Source: an uncultured Lachnospiraceae bacterium (GTDB lineage Bacteria > Bacillota > Clostridia > Lachnospirales > Lachnospiraceae). From it: a stretch of DNA of 36,481 nucleotides. Of the stretch, positions 1 to 7,832 are shown one piece after another. The first letter of the stretch is position 1. Each line of letters begins with the position of its first letter. The DNA is taken from positions 1 through 36,481 of the forward strand of contig CAMNFR010000021.1 of the NCBI GenBank assembly GCA_946537305.1, in the 5' to 3' direction. The notes below the pieces were generated by a model, which made no database searches, was not told the origin of the DNA, and saw only the letters and a program-made list of their open reading frames with translations. The position numbers and the translations under genes are program-made.

Positions 1-1
1 G

Positions 2-1954
2 CCGAAGATGAACGTAACTGTTGACGGGAAAGCCTTGACGGAAGAAACAGACTTTGAAGTTTCTTACGAGCAGAACATAAATGCAGGTATGGCCGCAGCC
101 ATTGTTCGCGGGATCGGTAATTATACCGGCACGGTCTCAGTTCCTTTTGAGATACAGAGGGCTGCACAGAAGATTTCTGCAGAGAAAGCGGTGTCGATGA
201 CCTATGGCGATCCGGAGGCTGCGCTGACAGCAACGGCTGCGACGCCGATTCGCTTCAGCCTGAGTGAGGAAGGGAAGAAGATTCTTACCCTGAATGAAAC
301 AACCGGATCCGTGAGAGCTATCGGCGTGGGCATGGCCGAAGTTACGGTCACTGCCCCGGGCAATGATAATTACCTGGACGCAGAACCGGTGACAGTGAAA
401 GTGGAGGTTGCTCCGAAAACGTTACGGATCGACAAAGCTGTTGCAGAGGACAAGACGTTTGACGGGACCACCGATGCCGTAGTGATCGGCAGTCTGGAAA
501 AAGGCGCCATTCTTTCCGGGGATGACGTGACATTTACGGGTACCGGAAGCTTTGCGGATGAGCATGCCGGTAAAAAGAAGGAGGTTGTCTGCAGCTGGAC
601 GCTGGATGGAGAAGATGCTGATAAGTATCAGCTGGAATCGAACAGCAGTACATTGGAGGCAGATATTGATCCTCTGGATCTTACCGGGAAGGCTGAGGTC
701 ACGGCGAAGGATCTGGTTTACACCGGAAAGGTGATGCAGCCGGAGCTGACGGTGACAGCTGAGATTTTCGGAAAGCAGGTCGCCCTGGAAGGCACAGCCT
801 ATCAGATAAATTCTGTAGTACCGGAAGAGGTCAAAGAAGTCGGAACGTATACTGTGGCGGTGTCCTATCTGGGAGATTATACAGGTACGGGAGAAACATC
901 CTTTAAAGTTCGTGAAAATCAGGCGGTGAAGGCCGTGGCAGAAAAGTTGGAACAGCTTGCGAAGGCGGCCGAGGATGCCGTACCGGAGGAATCTGCAGTA
1001 AAGGAAGCTGAAGATATGCTGGCGGCACTGACTGAAGAAGAACAGGCAATGATCCCGCAGGAACTTCTGGATAAACTGGAAGAGGCCAAGAGCGCTGTTG
1101 AAGCAAAGAAAGAAGAGGAACGGCGTCTGGAAGAAGCGCGGAAAGCAGAGGAAGAGAGACAAAGAGCCGAGAAGGAAAAGGAGCAGGCTGAACGAGAAAA
1201 AGCTGAACGAGAAAAGGCTGAAAAAGAAAACACGGGCTCCGGGGAGGCCGGTTCGGATACATCCGGACAGAAAACCGAACCGAACGCAGAAGAGGCTGCA
1301 CAGCAGAAGCTGGATGCAGAGCATCCCACCGGAAAGGGTGCCCGAAAGACAGCGGCAGAGAAAGCTATCTTCGCTAAACAGGATGACAAGGACTTGGCTG
1401 ATTCATCCTTTGGCCTGCTGCAGGCAAAAGCCACTAAGGTTACAAAGAAGAGTATAAAGGTGACTTGGAAGAAGATTAGCGGCGCGACGCACTACGTTCT
1501 GTACGGAAACCGCTGCGGCAAGGGCAGAAAGTATGAAGCCATCAAAATGCTGACAAAAACATCCTTCACACAGAAGAAGCTGAAAAAGGGAACGTACTAC
1601 AAGTACCTGGTGATGGCACTGGATGCGAACGACCACGTGGTCTCAGTTTCCAAAACGATTCATGTTGCAACTTCTGGTGGCAAGGTGGGCAATGCCAAGA
1701 AGATTACCACCAAGGCGAAGAAGAAGGTATCCGTAAAGGTGAACAAGACCTTCAAGCTGAAAGCGAAGCAGGTAGCTGCCAGCAAAAAGCTGAAGATCAA
1801 GAAACACCGCGGAATCGCCTACGAAACGGATCATCCGGAAATCGCCACCGTCAGCAGCAAGGGTGTCATCAAAGGCATCAAAAAAGGCACCTGCTATGTA
1901 TACGCCTATGCACAAAACGGCGTTTGTGCAAAAATCAAGGTAACCGTAAAGTGA
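2..1954 (+). CDS. Large surface/secreted protein, C-terminal part (MBG/Ig-like, coiled coil, FnIII-like, Big2-like)
   Basis: The frame is open to the window edge and the first visible residues continue an MBG-type repeat, so the gene starts upstream and the ATG at position 8 is internal. Visible order: a bacterial Ig/MBG repeat ending in GIGNYTGTVSVPFEI, two further Ig-like modules (one with DLVYTGKVMQPELTVTAE), a charged Glu/Lys/Arg coiled coil around residues 315-420, a fibronectin III-like module (SIKVTWKKISGATHYVLYG), and a Lys-rich Big2-like end with TVSSKGVIKGIKKGTCYVYA. No LPXTG motif is seen; the basic C-terminus may bind cell-wall polymer. Such modules occur in adhesins and extracellular enzymes of gut clostridia. 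The catalytic or ligand-binding part, if any, lies outside the window, so the function is unknown. Confidence 0.8.
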   Translation, partial: PKMNVTVDGKALTEETDFEVSYEQNINAGMAAAIVRGIGNYTGTVSVPFEIQRAAQKISAEKAVSMTYGDPEAALTATAATPIRFSLSEEGKKILTLNETTGSVRAIGVGMAEVTVTAPGNDNYLDAEPVTVKVEVAPKTLRIDKAVAEDKTFDGTTDAVVIGSLEKGAILSGDDVTFTGTGSFADEHAGKKKEVVCSWTLDGEDADKYQLESNSSTLEADIDPLDLTGKAEVTAKDLVYTGKVMQPELTVTAEIFGKQVALEGTAYQINSVVPEEVKEVGTYTVAVSYLGDYTGTGETSFKVRENQAVKAVAEKLEQLAKAAEDAVPEESAVKEAEDMLAALTEEEQAMIPQELLDKLEEAKSAVEAKKEEERRLEEARKAEEERQRAEKEKEQAEREKAEREKAEKENTGSGEAGSDTSGQKTEPNAEEAAQQKLDAEHPTGKGARKTAAEKAIFAKQDDKDLADSSFGLLQAKATKVTKKSIKVTWKKISGATHYVLYGNRCGKGRKYEAIKMLTKTSFTQKKLKKGTYYKYLVMALDANDHVVSVSKTIHVATSGGKVGNAKKITTKAKKKVSVKVNKTFKLKAKQVAASKKLKIKKHRGIAYETDHPEIATVSSKGVIKGIKKGTCYVYAYAQNGVCAKIKVTVK

Positions 1955-2000
1955 AAAGTGGGTCAAAAGGTGACATTGGGACGTTTAGCTGTGACCCACT
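1951..2000. repeat. Stop-codon-overlapping repeat with inverted arms
   Basis: GTGAAAAGTGGGTCA at 1951-1965 contains the stop codon of the surface-protein gene and recurs exactly at 36421-36435, again over a stop codon. Here AGTGGGTCA (about 1957-1965) is answered by its reverse complement TGACCCACT at 1992-2000, so the segment can form a stem with a 26-nt loop. It may be one end of a dispersed intergenic repeat; no transposase is nearby. Confidence 0.5.
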
Positions 2001-2017
2001 AAAGCGTTAACGTCATG

Positions 2018-2038
2018 GGAGACAGAGCCCCTGTCTCC
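2018..2038. other. Small hairpin downstream of surface-protein gene
   Basis: GGAGACAG at 2018-2025 and CTGTCTCC at 2031-2038 are perfect 8-bp arms around a 5-nt loop. No U-tract follows. It lies just before the main terminator and may be part of the same 3' end structure or of the dispersed repeat at 1951-2000. Confidence 0.5.
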
Positions 2039-2044
2039 TAAGTG

Positions 2045-2090
2045 CCCCGGCTTATGAGGAAAGCTTCCTGTAAGTCGGGGTGATTTTTTT
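2045..2090 (+). terminator. Rho-independent terminator after surface-protein gene
   Basis: CCCCGGCTTA pairs with TAAGTCGGGG (one G-U pair). The inner bases GAGGAA and TTCCTG extend the stem, and TGATTTTTTT follows. This ends transcription of the surface-protein gene. Confidence 0.85.
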
Positions 2091-2120
2091 GCAGCCTGAA
2101 GGCATCTGAAGTCATCAGAA

Positions 2121-2156
2121 ATTATCAACAATCATCAACTATTATCAACAATCATC
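2121..2156. repeat. 16-bp direct repeat, 20-bp period
   Basis: ATTATCAACAATCATC occurs at 2121-2136 and again at 2141-2156, separated by AACT. It lies in the AT-rich gap ahead of the lipoprotein promoter. It could be a simple slippage product or a double protein-binding site. The rest of this 390-base gap holds only the hairpins, the terminator and the promoter listed separately. Confidence 0.6.
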
Positions 2157-2201
2157 GGCCATGGTAGGTTCGGATATGGTAAACTGTATGGACGATTTGC
2201 C

Positions 2202-2230
2202 TTGAGATGTGGTAGAATAAACAATATAAC
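2202..2230 (+). promoter_or_regulatory. Candidate sigma-A promoter for the 2346-6511 cluster
   Basis: TTGAGA at 2202-2207 and TATAAC at 2225-2230 are 17 nt apart. The predicted transcript has a leader of about 110 nt before the lipoprotein start at 2346. Confidence 0.5.
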
Positions 2231-2345
2231 GGGCATTCGTCTAAAGAATGCGAGCAAAAAGATCCCGAGCGAAAAAAACGCTTACGATGAGGCTTAGAAC
2301 GGATAGTGAAAGCGAAGTACTTTTCACAGGAAGGGAGAGATGATC

Positions 2346-3434
2346 ATGCGCAGAAGAGTGATGGCAGCAGTGCTGATTTTTGTGCTGTGCGGGATGATGA
2401 TGTCCTGCAGCGGCGGGACTTCCGGCGGCGGAGCCGCAGGGGAAACCACCGTGGCTGCGGAGAGCAGCGGCGCGGCAGATTCGGGGCAGGCCGGAGAGGC
2501 TGGGGAAGCCGGAAAAACGGGAGAAGCTGAAACGACCACCGGCTCCGCTGGTCTTGCCGCCAAGACGCCGGCGTCGCAGACGACCGCGGCTGCTGAAAAC
2601 GGTGAGAATGAAAATGCAGAGGAAACTGGCGCTGCTCCGATTATGACCTTGGATGATTTCCCGGTGACGGACGGCTCGCTGGCCTGTGTGCCGATGATCG
2701 AGGAACTGATGATGCGTTTTACCGGCTGCACGGAGATGCAGGCGGACGAGCGGGTGAACGAGGTGTTCAGCAATACGAACCCGTGCTATCTGAACCTGGC
2801 CGCGGGTGAACGGGACCTCTGCATCGCCTACGAGCCGGCGGAGGAGACGGTGGAAAAGCTGAAGGACTACCCGCCCTTAGATAAACAGCCCATCGGCAAG
2901 GATGCGCTGGTATTTATCGTAAACGAGAACAATCCAGTGGATGAACTTTCCAAACAGCAGCTGATGGATATCTTTACCGGAAAGATCCACAACTGGAAGG
3001 AAGTCGGCGGCGCGGATGTTCCGATTCAGGTGTTTACCCGGCCGGAGACCAGCGGCAGTCAGACGCTGATGCGCAAGCTGTTGGTGGGCGACGCGGAAAT
3101 GACTGACGAGAAATACTATTACATGCAGCCGACCATGGAGGGCATGGTGGAGGCCATCAAAGAAAATTACGATAATTCGGAGATGGCGATCGGCTATTCT
3201 GTCTATTATTATGTAGAATCCATGATGGGCACCAGCGGTCTGAAATTCCTGAAGGTGGACGGCGTGGATCCCTCCACAGAGGCAATCGCCGGCGGGGAAT
3301 ACAGCTTGGTGAACGATTTCTACGCGGTGGTGCGTGAGGATTCTCCGGAGAAGGCGTTGCAGGTCCGCGACTGGCTTCTGTCGGAGGAGGGTCAGACATT
3401 TGTCGGGGAGTGCGGCTATGTACCGGTGCGATGA
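2346..3434 (+). CDS. PstS-like substrate-binding lipoprotein
   Basis: A 362-residue extracytoplasmic binding protein. The N-terminus is a lipoprotein signal (MRRRVMAAVLIFVLCGMMMS followed by C), then a low-complexity Gly/Ala/Glu/Thr linker of about 80 residues. The rest resembles the PBP fold of PstS phosphate-binding proteins: DGSLAC near the first ligand loop, QLMDIFTGKIHNWKEVGGAD, a TRPETSGSQ loop, and VRDWLLSEEGQTFV near the end. I chose the ATG at 2346 rather than 2340 because it sits about 8 nt after AAGGGAG. No pst permease genes follow, so it may be a sensor or scavenging protein rather than part of a transporter. It heads a same-strand run of four genes. Ligand specificity is inferred, not shown. 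Confidence 0.8.
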   Translation: MRRRVMAAVLIFVLCGMMMSCSGGTSGGGAAGETTVAAESSGAADSGQAGEAGEAGKTGEAETTTGSAGLAAKTPASQTTAAAENGENENAEETGAAPIMTLDDFPVTDGSLACVPMIEELMMRFTGCTEMQADERVNEVFSNTNPCYLNLAAGERDLCIAYEPAEETVEKLKDYPPLDKQPIGKDALVFIVNENNPVDELSKQQLMDIFTGKIHNWKEVGGADVPIQVFTRPETSGSQTLMRKLLVGDAEMTDEKYYYMQPTMEGMVEAIKENYDNSEMAIGYSVYYYVESMMGTSGLKFLKVDGVDPSTEAIAGGEYSLVNDFYAVVREDSPEKALQVRDWLLSEEGQTFVGECGYVPVR

Positions 3435-3468
3435 CAGAAAAGAATTAAAGGAATATCCGGCTAGGATC

Positions 3469-4899
3469 ATGCGGGAGAGGCGGATAGCAGCTATGCTGCT
3501 AGTGATAACGCTGCTGCTTGCGCTTTCCGCAGCTTCCACAGCTCAGGCAGCAATTCGGAAAAAGACGCCCCGGCCGCTGTGCCCGGAAGGCTCATTCATT
3601 ATGATGCCCAATTCGGAATATTCCGGACAGGATATCTATACCGCCGATGGCAAATGGACGTGCAGCTACCCGACCTCTTTTGAGGCGGGACCACCGGTCA
3701 CGCTTTTCCCGGGGAAGCTGCTGTGTACCGATTATGATCAGGGGATTTTTCTGAATCTGCAGACCGGGAAACAGCTTGGCCCGTTTGGCGGTGAGGAGAT
3801 CAACGGCCTGGTCCAGGGCAATTATCTGGTGCTGGAAGATATGAAAAGAATGGTCACCACGGTCTATGATGCCGACGGTGAAACGCTGATATCGCTCCCT
3901 TACACGGGGGAAGCCCGGATGTGGGATATCGACGGGACAATCTACATTTTGATGGAAAACGGCGAGGGCGTGGATGTCTGGCAGTACGATGCCGCCGCCG
4001 AGGACTGCATACCCGTGGAGGGCGCATGCTTCCGGCAGGGCAGTATCTGGGAGTTCGAGGAAATCTCCCGGCTGGGTGAGAATTATCTGCTTTCGGGAAG
4101 CGGAGAGGTGCGAGTTGTTTCGCCGTCCTGGGACATTGTCTATCGCTCGGCGGGCTATACATTTTATAACCGGCCACCGCTGCAGGATTACGCCTATGAT
4201 GATATCAGCATACAGACGGTAAAATATTTTGTGAGCTATGAGAATGCCGAGGCGGGTCAGGGAAGTACTGTTTATCATGTCCTGGATGAGAATCTGCAGG
4301 AGGTCCTCTCTATGCCGGAGGAAGCATGGTACGAGGTGGGGATCGACTGCCGGGATGGGATTCTGATCGGTATCCCCTGCGATGCGCTGGAGGGGCGGAT
4401 CTGTGCTGGCCTGATGACGAATGACTGGAAGACGGTACCTTACGCGAAGGAAGGAAATACCTATTGGTTCTCCACGGAGAACGGCGTGGTGTCCGTCACG
4501 CTGCCCGAGGGACAGACGCCGCAGGATATCAACAAGCGGTTTCTGCTGACGATGGATGCGGACTGGAATGACTGCCTGTACGATCTTCAGACCGGGAAGG
4601 AGATACAGCTGCCCGCGGAGCTGTACGAAATGATGTACCAGCTCGGAGAGACGGGCGTGGCTGCCTATGGCTGGACCAGTGACGTGGAGGCAGAGAATCC
4701 AGACGACATCGATTATGATGACCGGGTGTATAGCAGTGTGCTCTATGATCTGGATCTGAAAGAAATCGCCCGTCCGGCTTTCTACCGGGGCGCTTATCCC
4801 TGGTATGATGGTCTTTGGTACTGTCAGAACGACCTGATGCGCGGCTTCATCGACATCGAAGGCCGCTGGGTCATGCGCCGCTGGGACATACGGGACTAG
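3469..4899 (+). CDS. Secreted propeller-like protein of unknown function
   Basis: 476 residues from the ATG at 3469; the open frame runs further upstream but overlaps the previous gene. It begins with a signal peptide (RRIAAMLLVITLLLALSAAS, then TAQA). The mature part is rich in repeated short strands around Tyr, Trp and Asp, such as YDADGETLISLPYTG, VYHVLDENLQEVLSMPEE and LYDLDLKEIARPAFY, and ends with RGFIDIEGRWVMR, which resembles a WG/KWG repeat. This suggests a beta-propeller-like extracellular protein. It starts 34 nt after the PstS-like gene, so the two are probably co-transcribed. I do not recognise the family and assign no enzyme activity. Confidence 0.65.
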   Translation: MRERRIAAMLLVITLLLALSAASTAQAAIRKKTPRPLCPEGSFIMMPNSEYSGQDIYTADGKWTCSYPTSFEAGPPVTLFPGKLLCTDYDQGIFLNLQTGKQLGPFGGEEINGLVQGNYLVLEDMKRMVTTVYDADGETLISLPYTGEARMWDIDGTIYILMENGEGVDVWQYDAAAEDCIPVEGACFRQGSIWEFEEISRLGENYLLSGSGEVRVVSPSWDIVYRSAGYTFYNRPPLQDYAYDDISIQTVKYFVSYENAEAGQGSTVYHVLDENLQEVLSMPEEAWYEVGIDCRDGILIGIPCDALEGRICAGLMTNDWKTVPYAKEGNTYWFSTENGVVSVTLPEGQTPQDINKRFLLTMDADWNDCLYDLQTGKEIQLPAELYEMMYQLGETGVAAYGWTSDVEAENPDDIDYDDRVYSSVLYDLDLKEIARPAFYRGAYPWYDGLWYCQNDLMRGFIDIEGRWVMRRWDIRD

Positions 4900-4964
4900 G
4901 TGAGCGCAGAATCGGGGACGTGTAGACCAATTTTGGCGGGTAGACGCCCCCCGAAAGGAGCAGT

Positions 4965-5960
4965 GTGAAATTGGCGGATCGAATAATGGGCCGGGAACCG
5001 AAAGATAAGAAAACCAGAGTTCTTATTCTGGTGTTGACCGTTGTGATGTTGGGGAATGTATGTCTGCTGTATTTTTATCCGCCGTTTCCGGAGAAAATCG
5101 TACAGAAGGCGTATCATCAGGCCTATGACGAACTCCGGGATGACTGGAATGCCGGCGATTCATCTTATTTTTCGCTGACAGAGGAAAAATACTATAAGAG
5201 AACAAAGCATTGCCGCTATCGATGTGAGGAAGAAATCGAGGTTCTGATCAGCTATCTGAAAGCGCAGAATGCGGCGCACGACTGGGGCCCGGAAGGCGCG
5301 TATAAATACCAGGCGGAGTATCTGAAAAAAGTACCGGAAAACTATGATGGTTATCTGGCAGAGGAGATCCTGGCACTGAAGCAGGAGGCCACGGCCAAGA
5401 AGGCAGCCATGGAGGCTGTTACGAAAAACCTTCCGGAATGCGCATTGTCCGGCTGCAGCAGGAAGGTCATGGTCGACCATCCGGATGAAAATCTGCATGT
5501 GGAGGTTTACGATTACTGCAGGGAGCACAACTGCACAGAGGATGGCTGCCGAAAATGCCGCGTGACCAAGTTTTACTGCAGGGAGCATTCGTCGGAAAGC
5601 GATTTTTGCAGCGAGCCGGGTTGCAATGAACCGGTGGATCCGGATAAGCAGTGGGCAAGATATTGCAAGAAGCATATTTGCAGTGAACCGGATTGCAAGC
5701 TTTCCAGGGATCCCGGCAGCATGTATTGTTTGAAGCATCGGCGGGAAAAGGAAGCGGAGCAGCAGCAGGAGGCGGCCTGGAGGGCATCTCAGAAAGCACA
5801 GAAGCAAAAGTCCGGGAGCAGCGGCAAGGCAGACCCTTACGATGTGGATTCCTTTGATGATCCGGATGATTTCGCGGATGAGTGGGCTGAAGAATTCGGC
5901 GACGGTGACTTCGATGAGGGCTGGGAGGATGCCTGGGACTACTGGTGGGACGAGCAATGA
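4965..5960 (+). CDS. Membrane-anchored protein with four C-x4-C...C-x2-H zinc-knuckle-like units
   Basis: 331 residues; GTG start chosen because AAAGGAG lies 4 nt upstream (TTG at 4971 is an alternative). One transmembrane segment at about 18-38 (VLILVLTVVMLGNVCLLYFY). A helical stretch with C83 and C87 follows. Then come four tandem units: C159-x4-C164...C185-x2-H188, C190-x4-C195...C205-x2-H208, C215-x4-C220...C234-x2-H237 and C239-x4-C244...C255-x2-H258. The C-xx-H ends read YCREH, YCREH, YCKKH and YCLKH. A charged helix at 259-285 leads to an acidic Asp/Glu/Trp tail. Each unit could hold one Zn(II) with three Cys and one His. I know of no named family with this layout, and its function is unknown. 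Confidence 0.7.
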   Translation: MKLADRIMGREPKDKKTRVLILVLTVVMLGNVCLLYFYPPFPEKIVQKAYHQAYDELRDDWNAGDSSYFSLTEEKYYKRTKHCRYRCEEEIEVLISYLKAQNAAHDWGPEGAYKYQAEYLKKVPENYDGYLAEEILALKQEATAKKAAMEAVTKNLPECALSGCSRKVMVDHPDENLHVEVYDYCREHNCTEDGCRKCRVTKFYCREHSSESDFCSEPGCNEPVDPDKQWARYCKKHICSEPDCKLSRDPGSMYCLKHRREKEAEQQQEAAWRASQKAQKQKSGSSGKADPYDVDSFDDPDDFADEWAEEFGDGDFDEGWEDAWDYWWDEQ

Positions 5961-6511
5961 TGATGGTTGGTGAGATGAATATGGGGAATGAGACAAGAGC
6001 AGCGGGGACCGAGATGGATTCAAAGGGGAATCCTAAAGTGGGAACCGAGGGATTTACCACGTCGCTGGCACTGGTGGATGCGCTGCCGGTCATATTTTTC
6101 GGCGTGGCGGCGATTATCCTGGGCGGAAAGCTTGGGAGCGGCCTGTTTGCAGTCGGAGCAATAATCTGCCTGGCGGCGGGAACAGGAAAGGTGCTCTGGA
6201 AGCTTCTGATCGCACTGTGGGGGAAAGATGTCATAATTCTAGGTGCGCAGCTGCGCTTCTTGATGCCAGCCGGTTTTCTGCTGATGATCATCGGTGCTGT
6301 GCTTGCGGATCGCGGCACAGTATCAGCTCTGCTGCAGAGTGCGATCCGGATGCCGTCGGTCTTGTTTTTCGTTCTGGCTGTCTGCGGGATGTGCGGCATG
6401 ATTGCCTGCAGCCGTCATTTTGACCGGCGGGATGCCTGCGGGAACTGGATCGAGCAGATCATCAACGCGTGCACACAGGGATGTGTTTTGGTCGGTATAT
6501 TGTTATTATAG
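5957..6511 (+). CDS. Small multi-pass membrane protein, unknown function
   Basis: About 184 residues. The ATG at 5957 overlaps the TGA of the preceding gene (ATGA), which implies translational coupling; in-frame ATGs at 5960, 5963, 5975 and 5981 are alternatives. A polar N-terminus of about 40 residues is followed by hydrophobic segments around ALPVIFFGVAAIILGG, LFAVGAIICLAAGTG, FLMPAGFLLMIIGAVLA, VLFFVLAVCGMCGMIA and the C-terminal VLVGILLL. This suggests four or five membrane passes. No conserved motif was recognised. Overlap with the zinc-knuckle-like gene suggests the two act together at the membrane. Confidence 0.6.
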   Translation: MMMVGEMNMGNETRAAGTEMDSKGNPKVGTEGFTTSLALVDALPVIFFGVAAIILGGKLGSGLFAVGAIICLAAGTGKVLWKLLIALWGKDVIILGAQLRFLMPAGFLLMIIGAVLADRGTVSALLQSAIRMPSVLFFVLAVCGMCGMIACSRHFDRRDACGNWIEQIINACTQGCVLVGILLL

Positions 6512-6586
6512 CAATCGGAAGGTTATTACAGACGGAAAAGTGTGAGTGCAGATGACGGACTGTTATTGTACATATCGGAGGATACT

Positions 6587-7363
6587 ATGAAAAAATTCAA
6601 CCATGTGATTGTTCGCAGACCATGCCGTGCCCTTACGGAGGGCATTACCTCCGGTCTGTTTCCCGGAAAACCGAATTACGAGCTGGCCCTGAAGCAGCAC
6701 GATGCATATATTGAAGCGCTGAAGGAATGCGGCGTGGATGTGACGGTGCTGCCGGCGGATGAGCGGTATCCGGATTCCTGCTTTGTGGAGGATCCCGCGC
6801 TGCTGACGCGCGCCTGCGCCATCATCACCAATCCCGGGGCGCCGTCCCGCAATGGCGAGAAGGATGAGATCATTGATGCGGTTCGGAAATTTTACCCGGA
6901 GGAGAAGATTCGCTATATTCAGGCGCCCGGGACCCTGGAGGGCGGCGATGTCATGATGGTAGGGGATCATTTCTATGTGGGCCGATCCGCTCGCACCAAC
7001 GAGGAGGGCATCCGACAGCTCACGGAGATCCTGGCAGAATTCGGTATGACGTGTTCCGAAGTGCATCTGGAAGAGGTGCTCCATCTGAAGACTGGCGTCA
7101 ATTATCTGGAAAATAACATCATGCTGGTATCCGGGGAATTTGTCGACAAACCGGAATTCATGAAATACCACCGCGTGCAGATCCCGGAGGAGGAAGCGTA
7201 CGCCGCCAACTGCATCTGGGTAAACGACACCGTCATCGTGCCGGAAGGCTACCCCGCCGTATTGGCCGCGGTAAAGGACTTGGGCTACCGCACCATCGTG
7301 GTAGACACCTCCGAATACCGCAAGCTCGACGGTGGCCTCAGCTGCCTCTCGCTACGGTTCTAA
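6587..7363 (+). CDS. Dimethylargininase / amidinohydrolase (DDAH family)
   Basis: 258 residues, starting at the ATG that follows CGGAGGAT. The family uses a Cys/His pair on guanidino substrates, releasing citrulline from arginine derivatives. Visible landmarks are CFVEDPAL (C65-L72, with E68 and D69 in the substrate loop), GTLEGGDV (115-122), LHLKTG with catalytic H166, and the nucleophile C253 in GGLSCLSLRF at the extreme C-terminus. Length and motif order fit bacterial DDAH-like proteins rather than the longer arginine deiminases. The gene stands alone, with no arc genes nearby, so the true substrate (arginine, methylarginine or another guanidine) cannot be read from context. Cytoplasmic; no signal peptide. 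Confidence 0.85.
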   Translation: MKKFNHVIVRRPCRALTEGITSGLFPGKPNYELALKQHDAYIEALKECGVDVTVLPADERYPDSCFVEDPALLTRACAIITNPGAPSRNGEKDEIIDAVRKFYPEEKIRYIQAPGTLEGGDVMMVGDHFYVGRSARTNEEGIRQLTEILAEFGMTCSEVHLEEVLHLKTGVNYLENNIMLVSGEFVDKPEFMKYHRVQIPEEEAYAANCIWVNDTVIVPEGYPAVLAAVKDLGYRTIVVDTSEYRKLDGGLSCLSLRF

Positions 7364-7364
7364 G

Positions 7365-7391
7365 CGGGCCAGGAGACGGAGGCGTGGCCCG
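7365..7391 (+). terminator. Possible terminator after DDAH gene
   Basis: CGGGCCA at 7365-7371 and TGGCCCG at 7385-7391 form a perfect 7-bp stem directly after the stop codon. The following GTTTCATG is only a weak U-tract, so termination may be partial. Confidence 0.45.
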
Positions 7392-7453
7392 GTTTCATGA
7401 ATCCGAGGGTGGTGAGGTGTGGTTCAGGTCTTTGCAGGGGAGATGTGCAGTCC

Positions 7454-7731
7454 TTGTTCAAAACAGGTCAGCGCTGAGGAATTTACAACCTGGTTTTTTC
7501 AGAGAATCTTAAAATCGATCAAGTGGAAGCTGTTTTTGTTCAAATGTGTTGCTTGTTATGAGATTTACAACCCAGATTCAGGCGTTTTCTATGGCTTTCG
7601 GACTAAATCCGGGTTGTAAATATTTGAGAAGGTGTAGATTTTGAACAAATAGATTGTTGATATAGTGAATCGAGAGAAATCGTCATGAAAGACGGGATGT
7701 AAATTTCCCGGCGAAGGTATTTTTTGCACAA
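7454..7731. repeat. Four copies of a bipartite repeat, two direct and two inverted
   Basis: This gene-free stretch holds GTTCAAA, exactly 19 nt, then TTTACAACC, four times. Forward copies: GTTCAAA at 7456-7462 with TTTACAACC at 7482-7490, and 7538-7544 with 7564-7572. Reverse copies: 7640-7646 with 7612-7620, and a degenerate one (GTGCAAA, TTTACATCC) at 7723-7729 with 7695-7703. Copies on each side are 82-83 bp apart, giving a symmetric array centred near 7592. The middle pair can form a long stem (7564-7581 with 7603-7620). Such spacing suggests binding sites for a protein or the ends of a lost element. A 66-codon frame at 7419-7619 crosses the array and does not look real. Confidence 0.7.
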
Positions 7732-7755
7732 ATGGAATTTTTTGCACAAATGGAA
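7720..7755. repeat. 18-bp perfect tandem repeat
   Basis: TTTTTTGCACAAATGGAA is present twice back to back (7720-7737 and 7738-7755). The first copy carries one half-site of the fourth bipartite repeat. It directly abuts the terminator of the minus-strand small RNA gene. Confidence 0.85.
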
Positions 7756-7757
7756 AT

Positions 7758-7831
7758 AAAAGAGATACCGTGAACAGATTTTTCAACTGCCTCGGGGGCG
7801 GCATGAGAAATCTGTTCACGGTATCTCTTTT
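7758..7831 (-). terminator. Long hairpin, probably bidirectional terminator of the small RNA gene
   Basis: Positions 7758-7781 and 7808-7831 are perfect 24-nt inverted repeats, with a nested TGCC/GGCA stem in the 26-nt loop. The outer edges are AAAA and TTTT, so either strand yields a hairpin followed by U residues. On the minus strand it lies immediately after the tRNA-like RNA and should end its transcript. Confidence 0.75.
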
Positions 7832-7832
7832 T

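Noticed and set aside
2340-2345. ATG at 2340 as start of the PstS-like lipoprotein
   Set aside because: Only 2 nt from the AAGGGAG ribosome site; the ATG at 2346 has normal spacing.
7419-7619. 66-codon frame starting with GTG in the repeat region
   Set aside because: It runs through copies of the bipartite repeat, lacks a good ribosome site, and has no recognisable domain. Better explained as non-coding.
7454-7731. CRISPR array
   Set aside because: Repeats are only half-conserved, change orientation, and have no uniform spacers or cas genes nearby.
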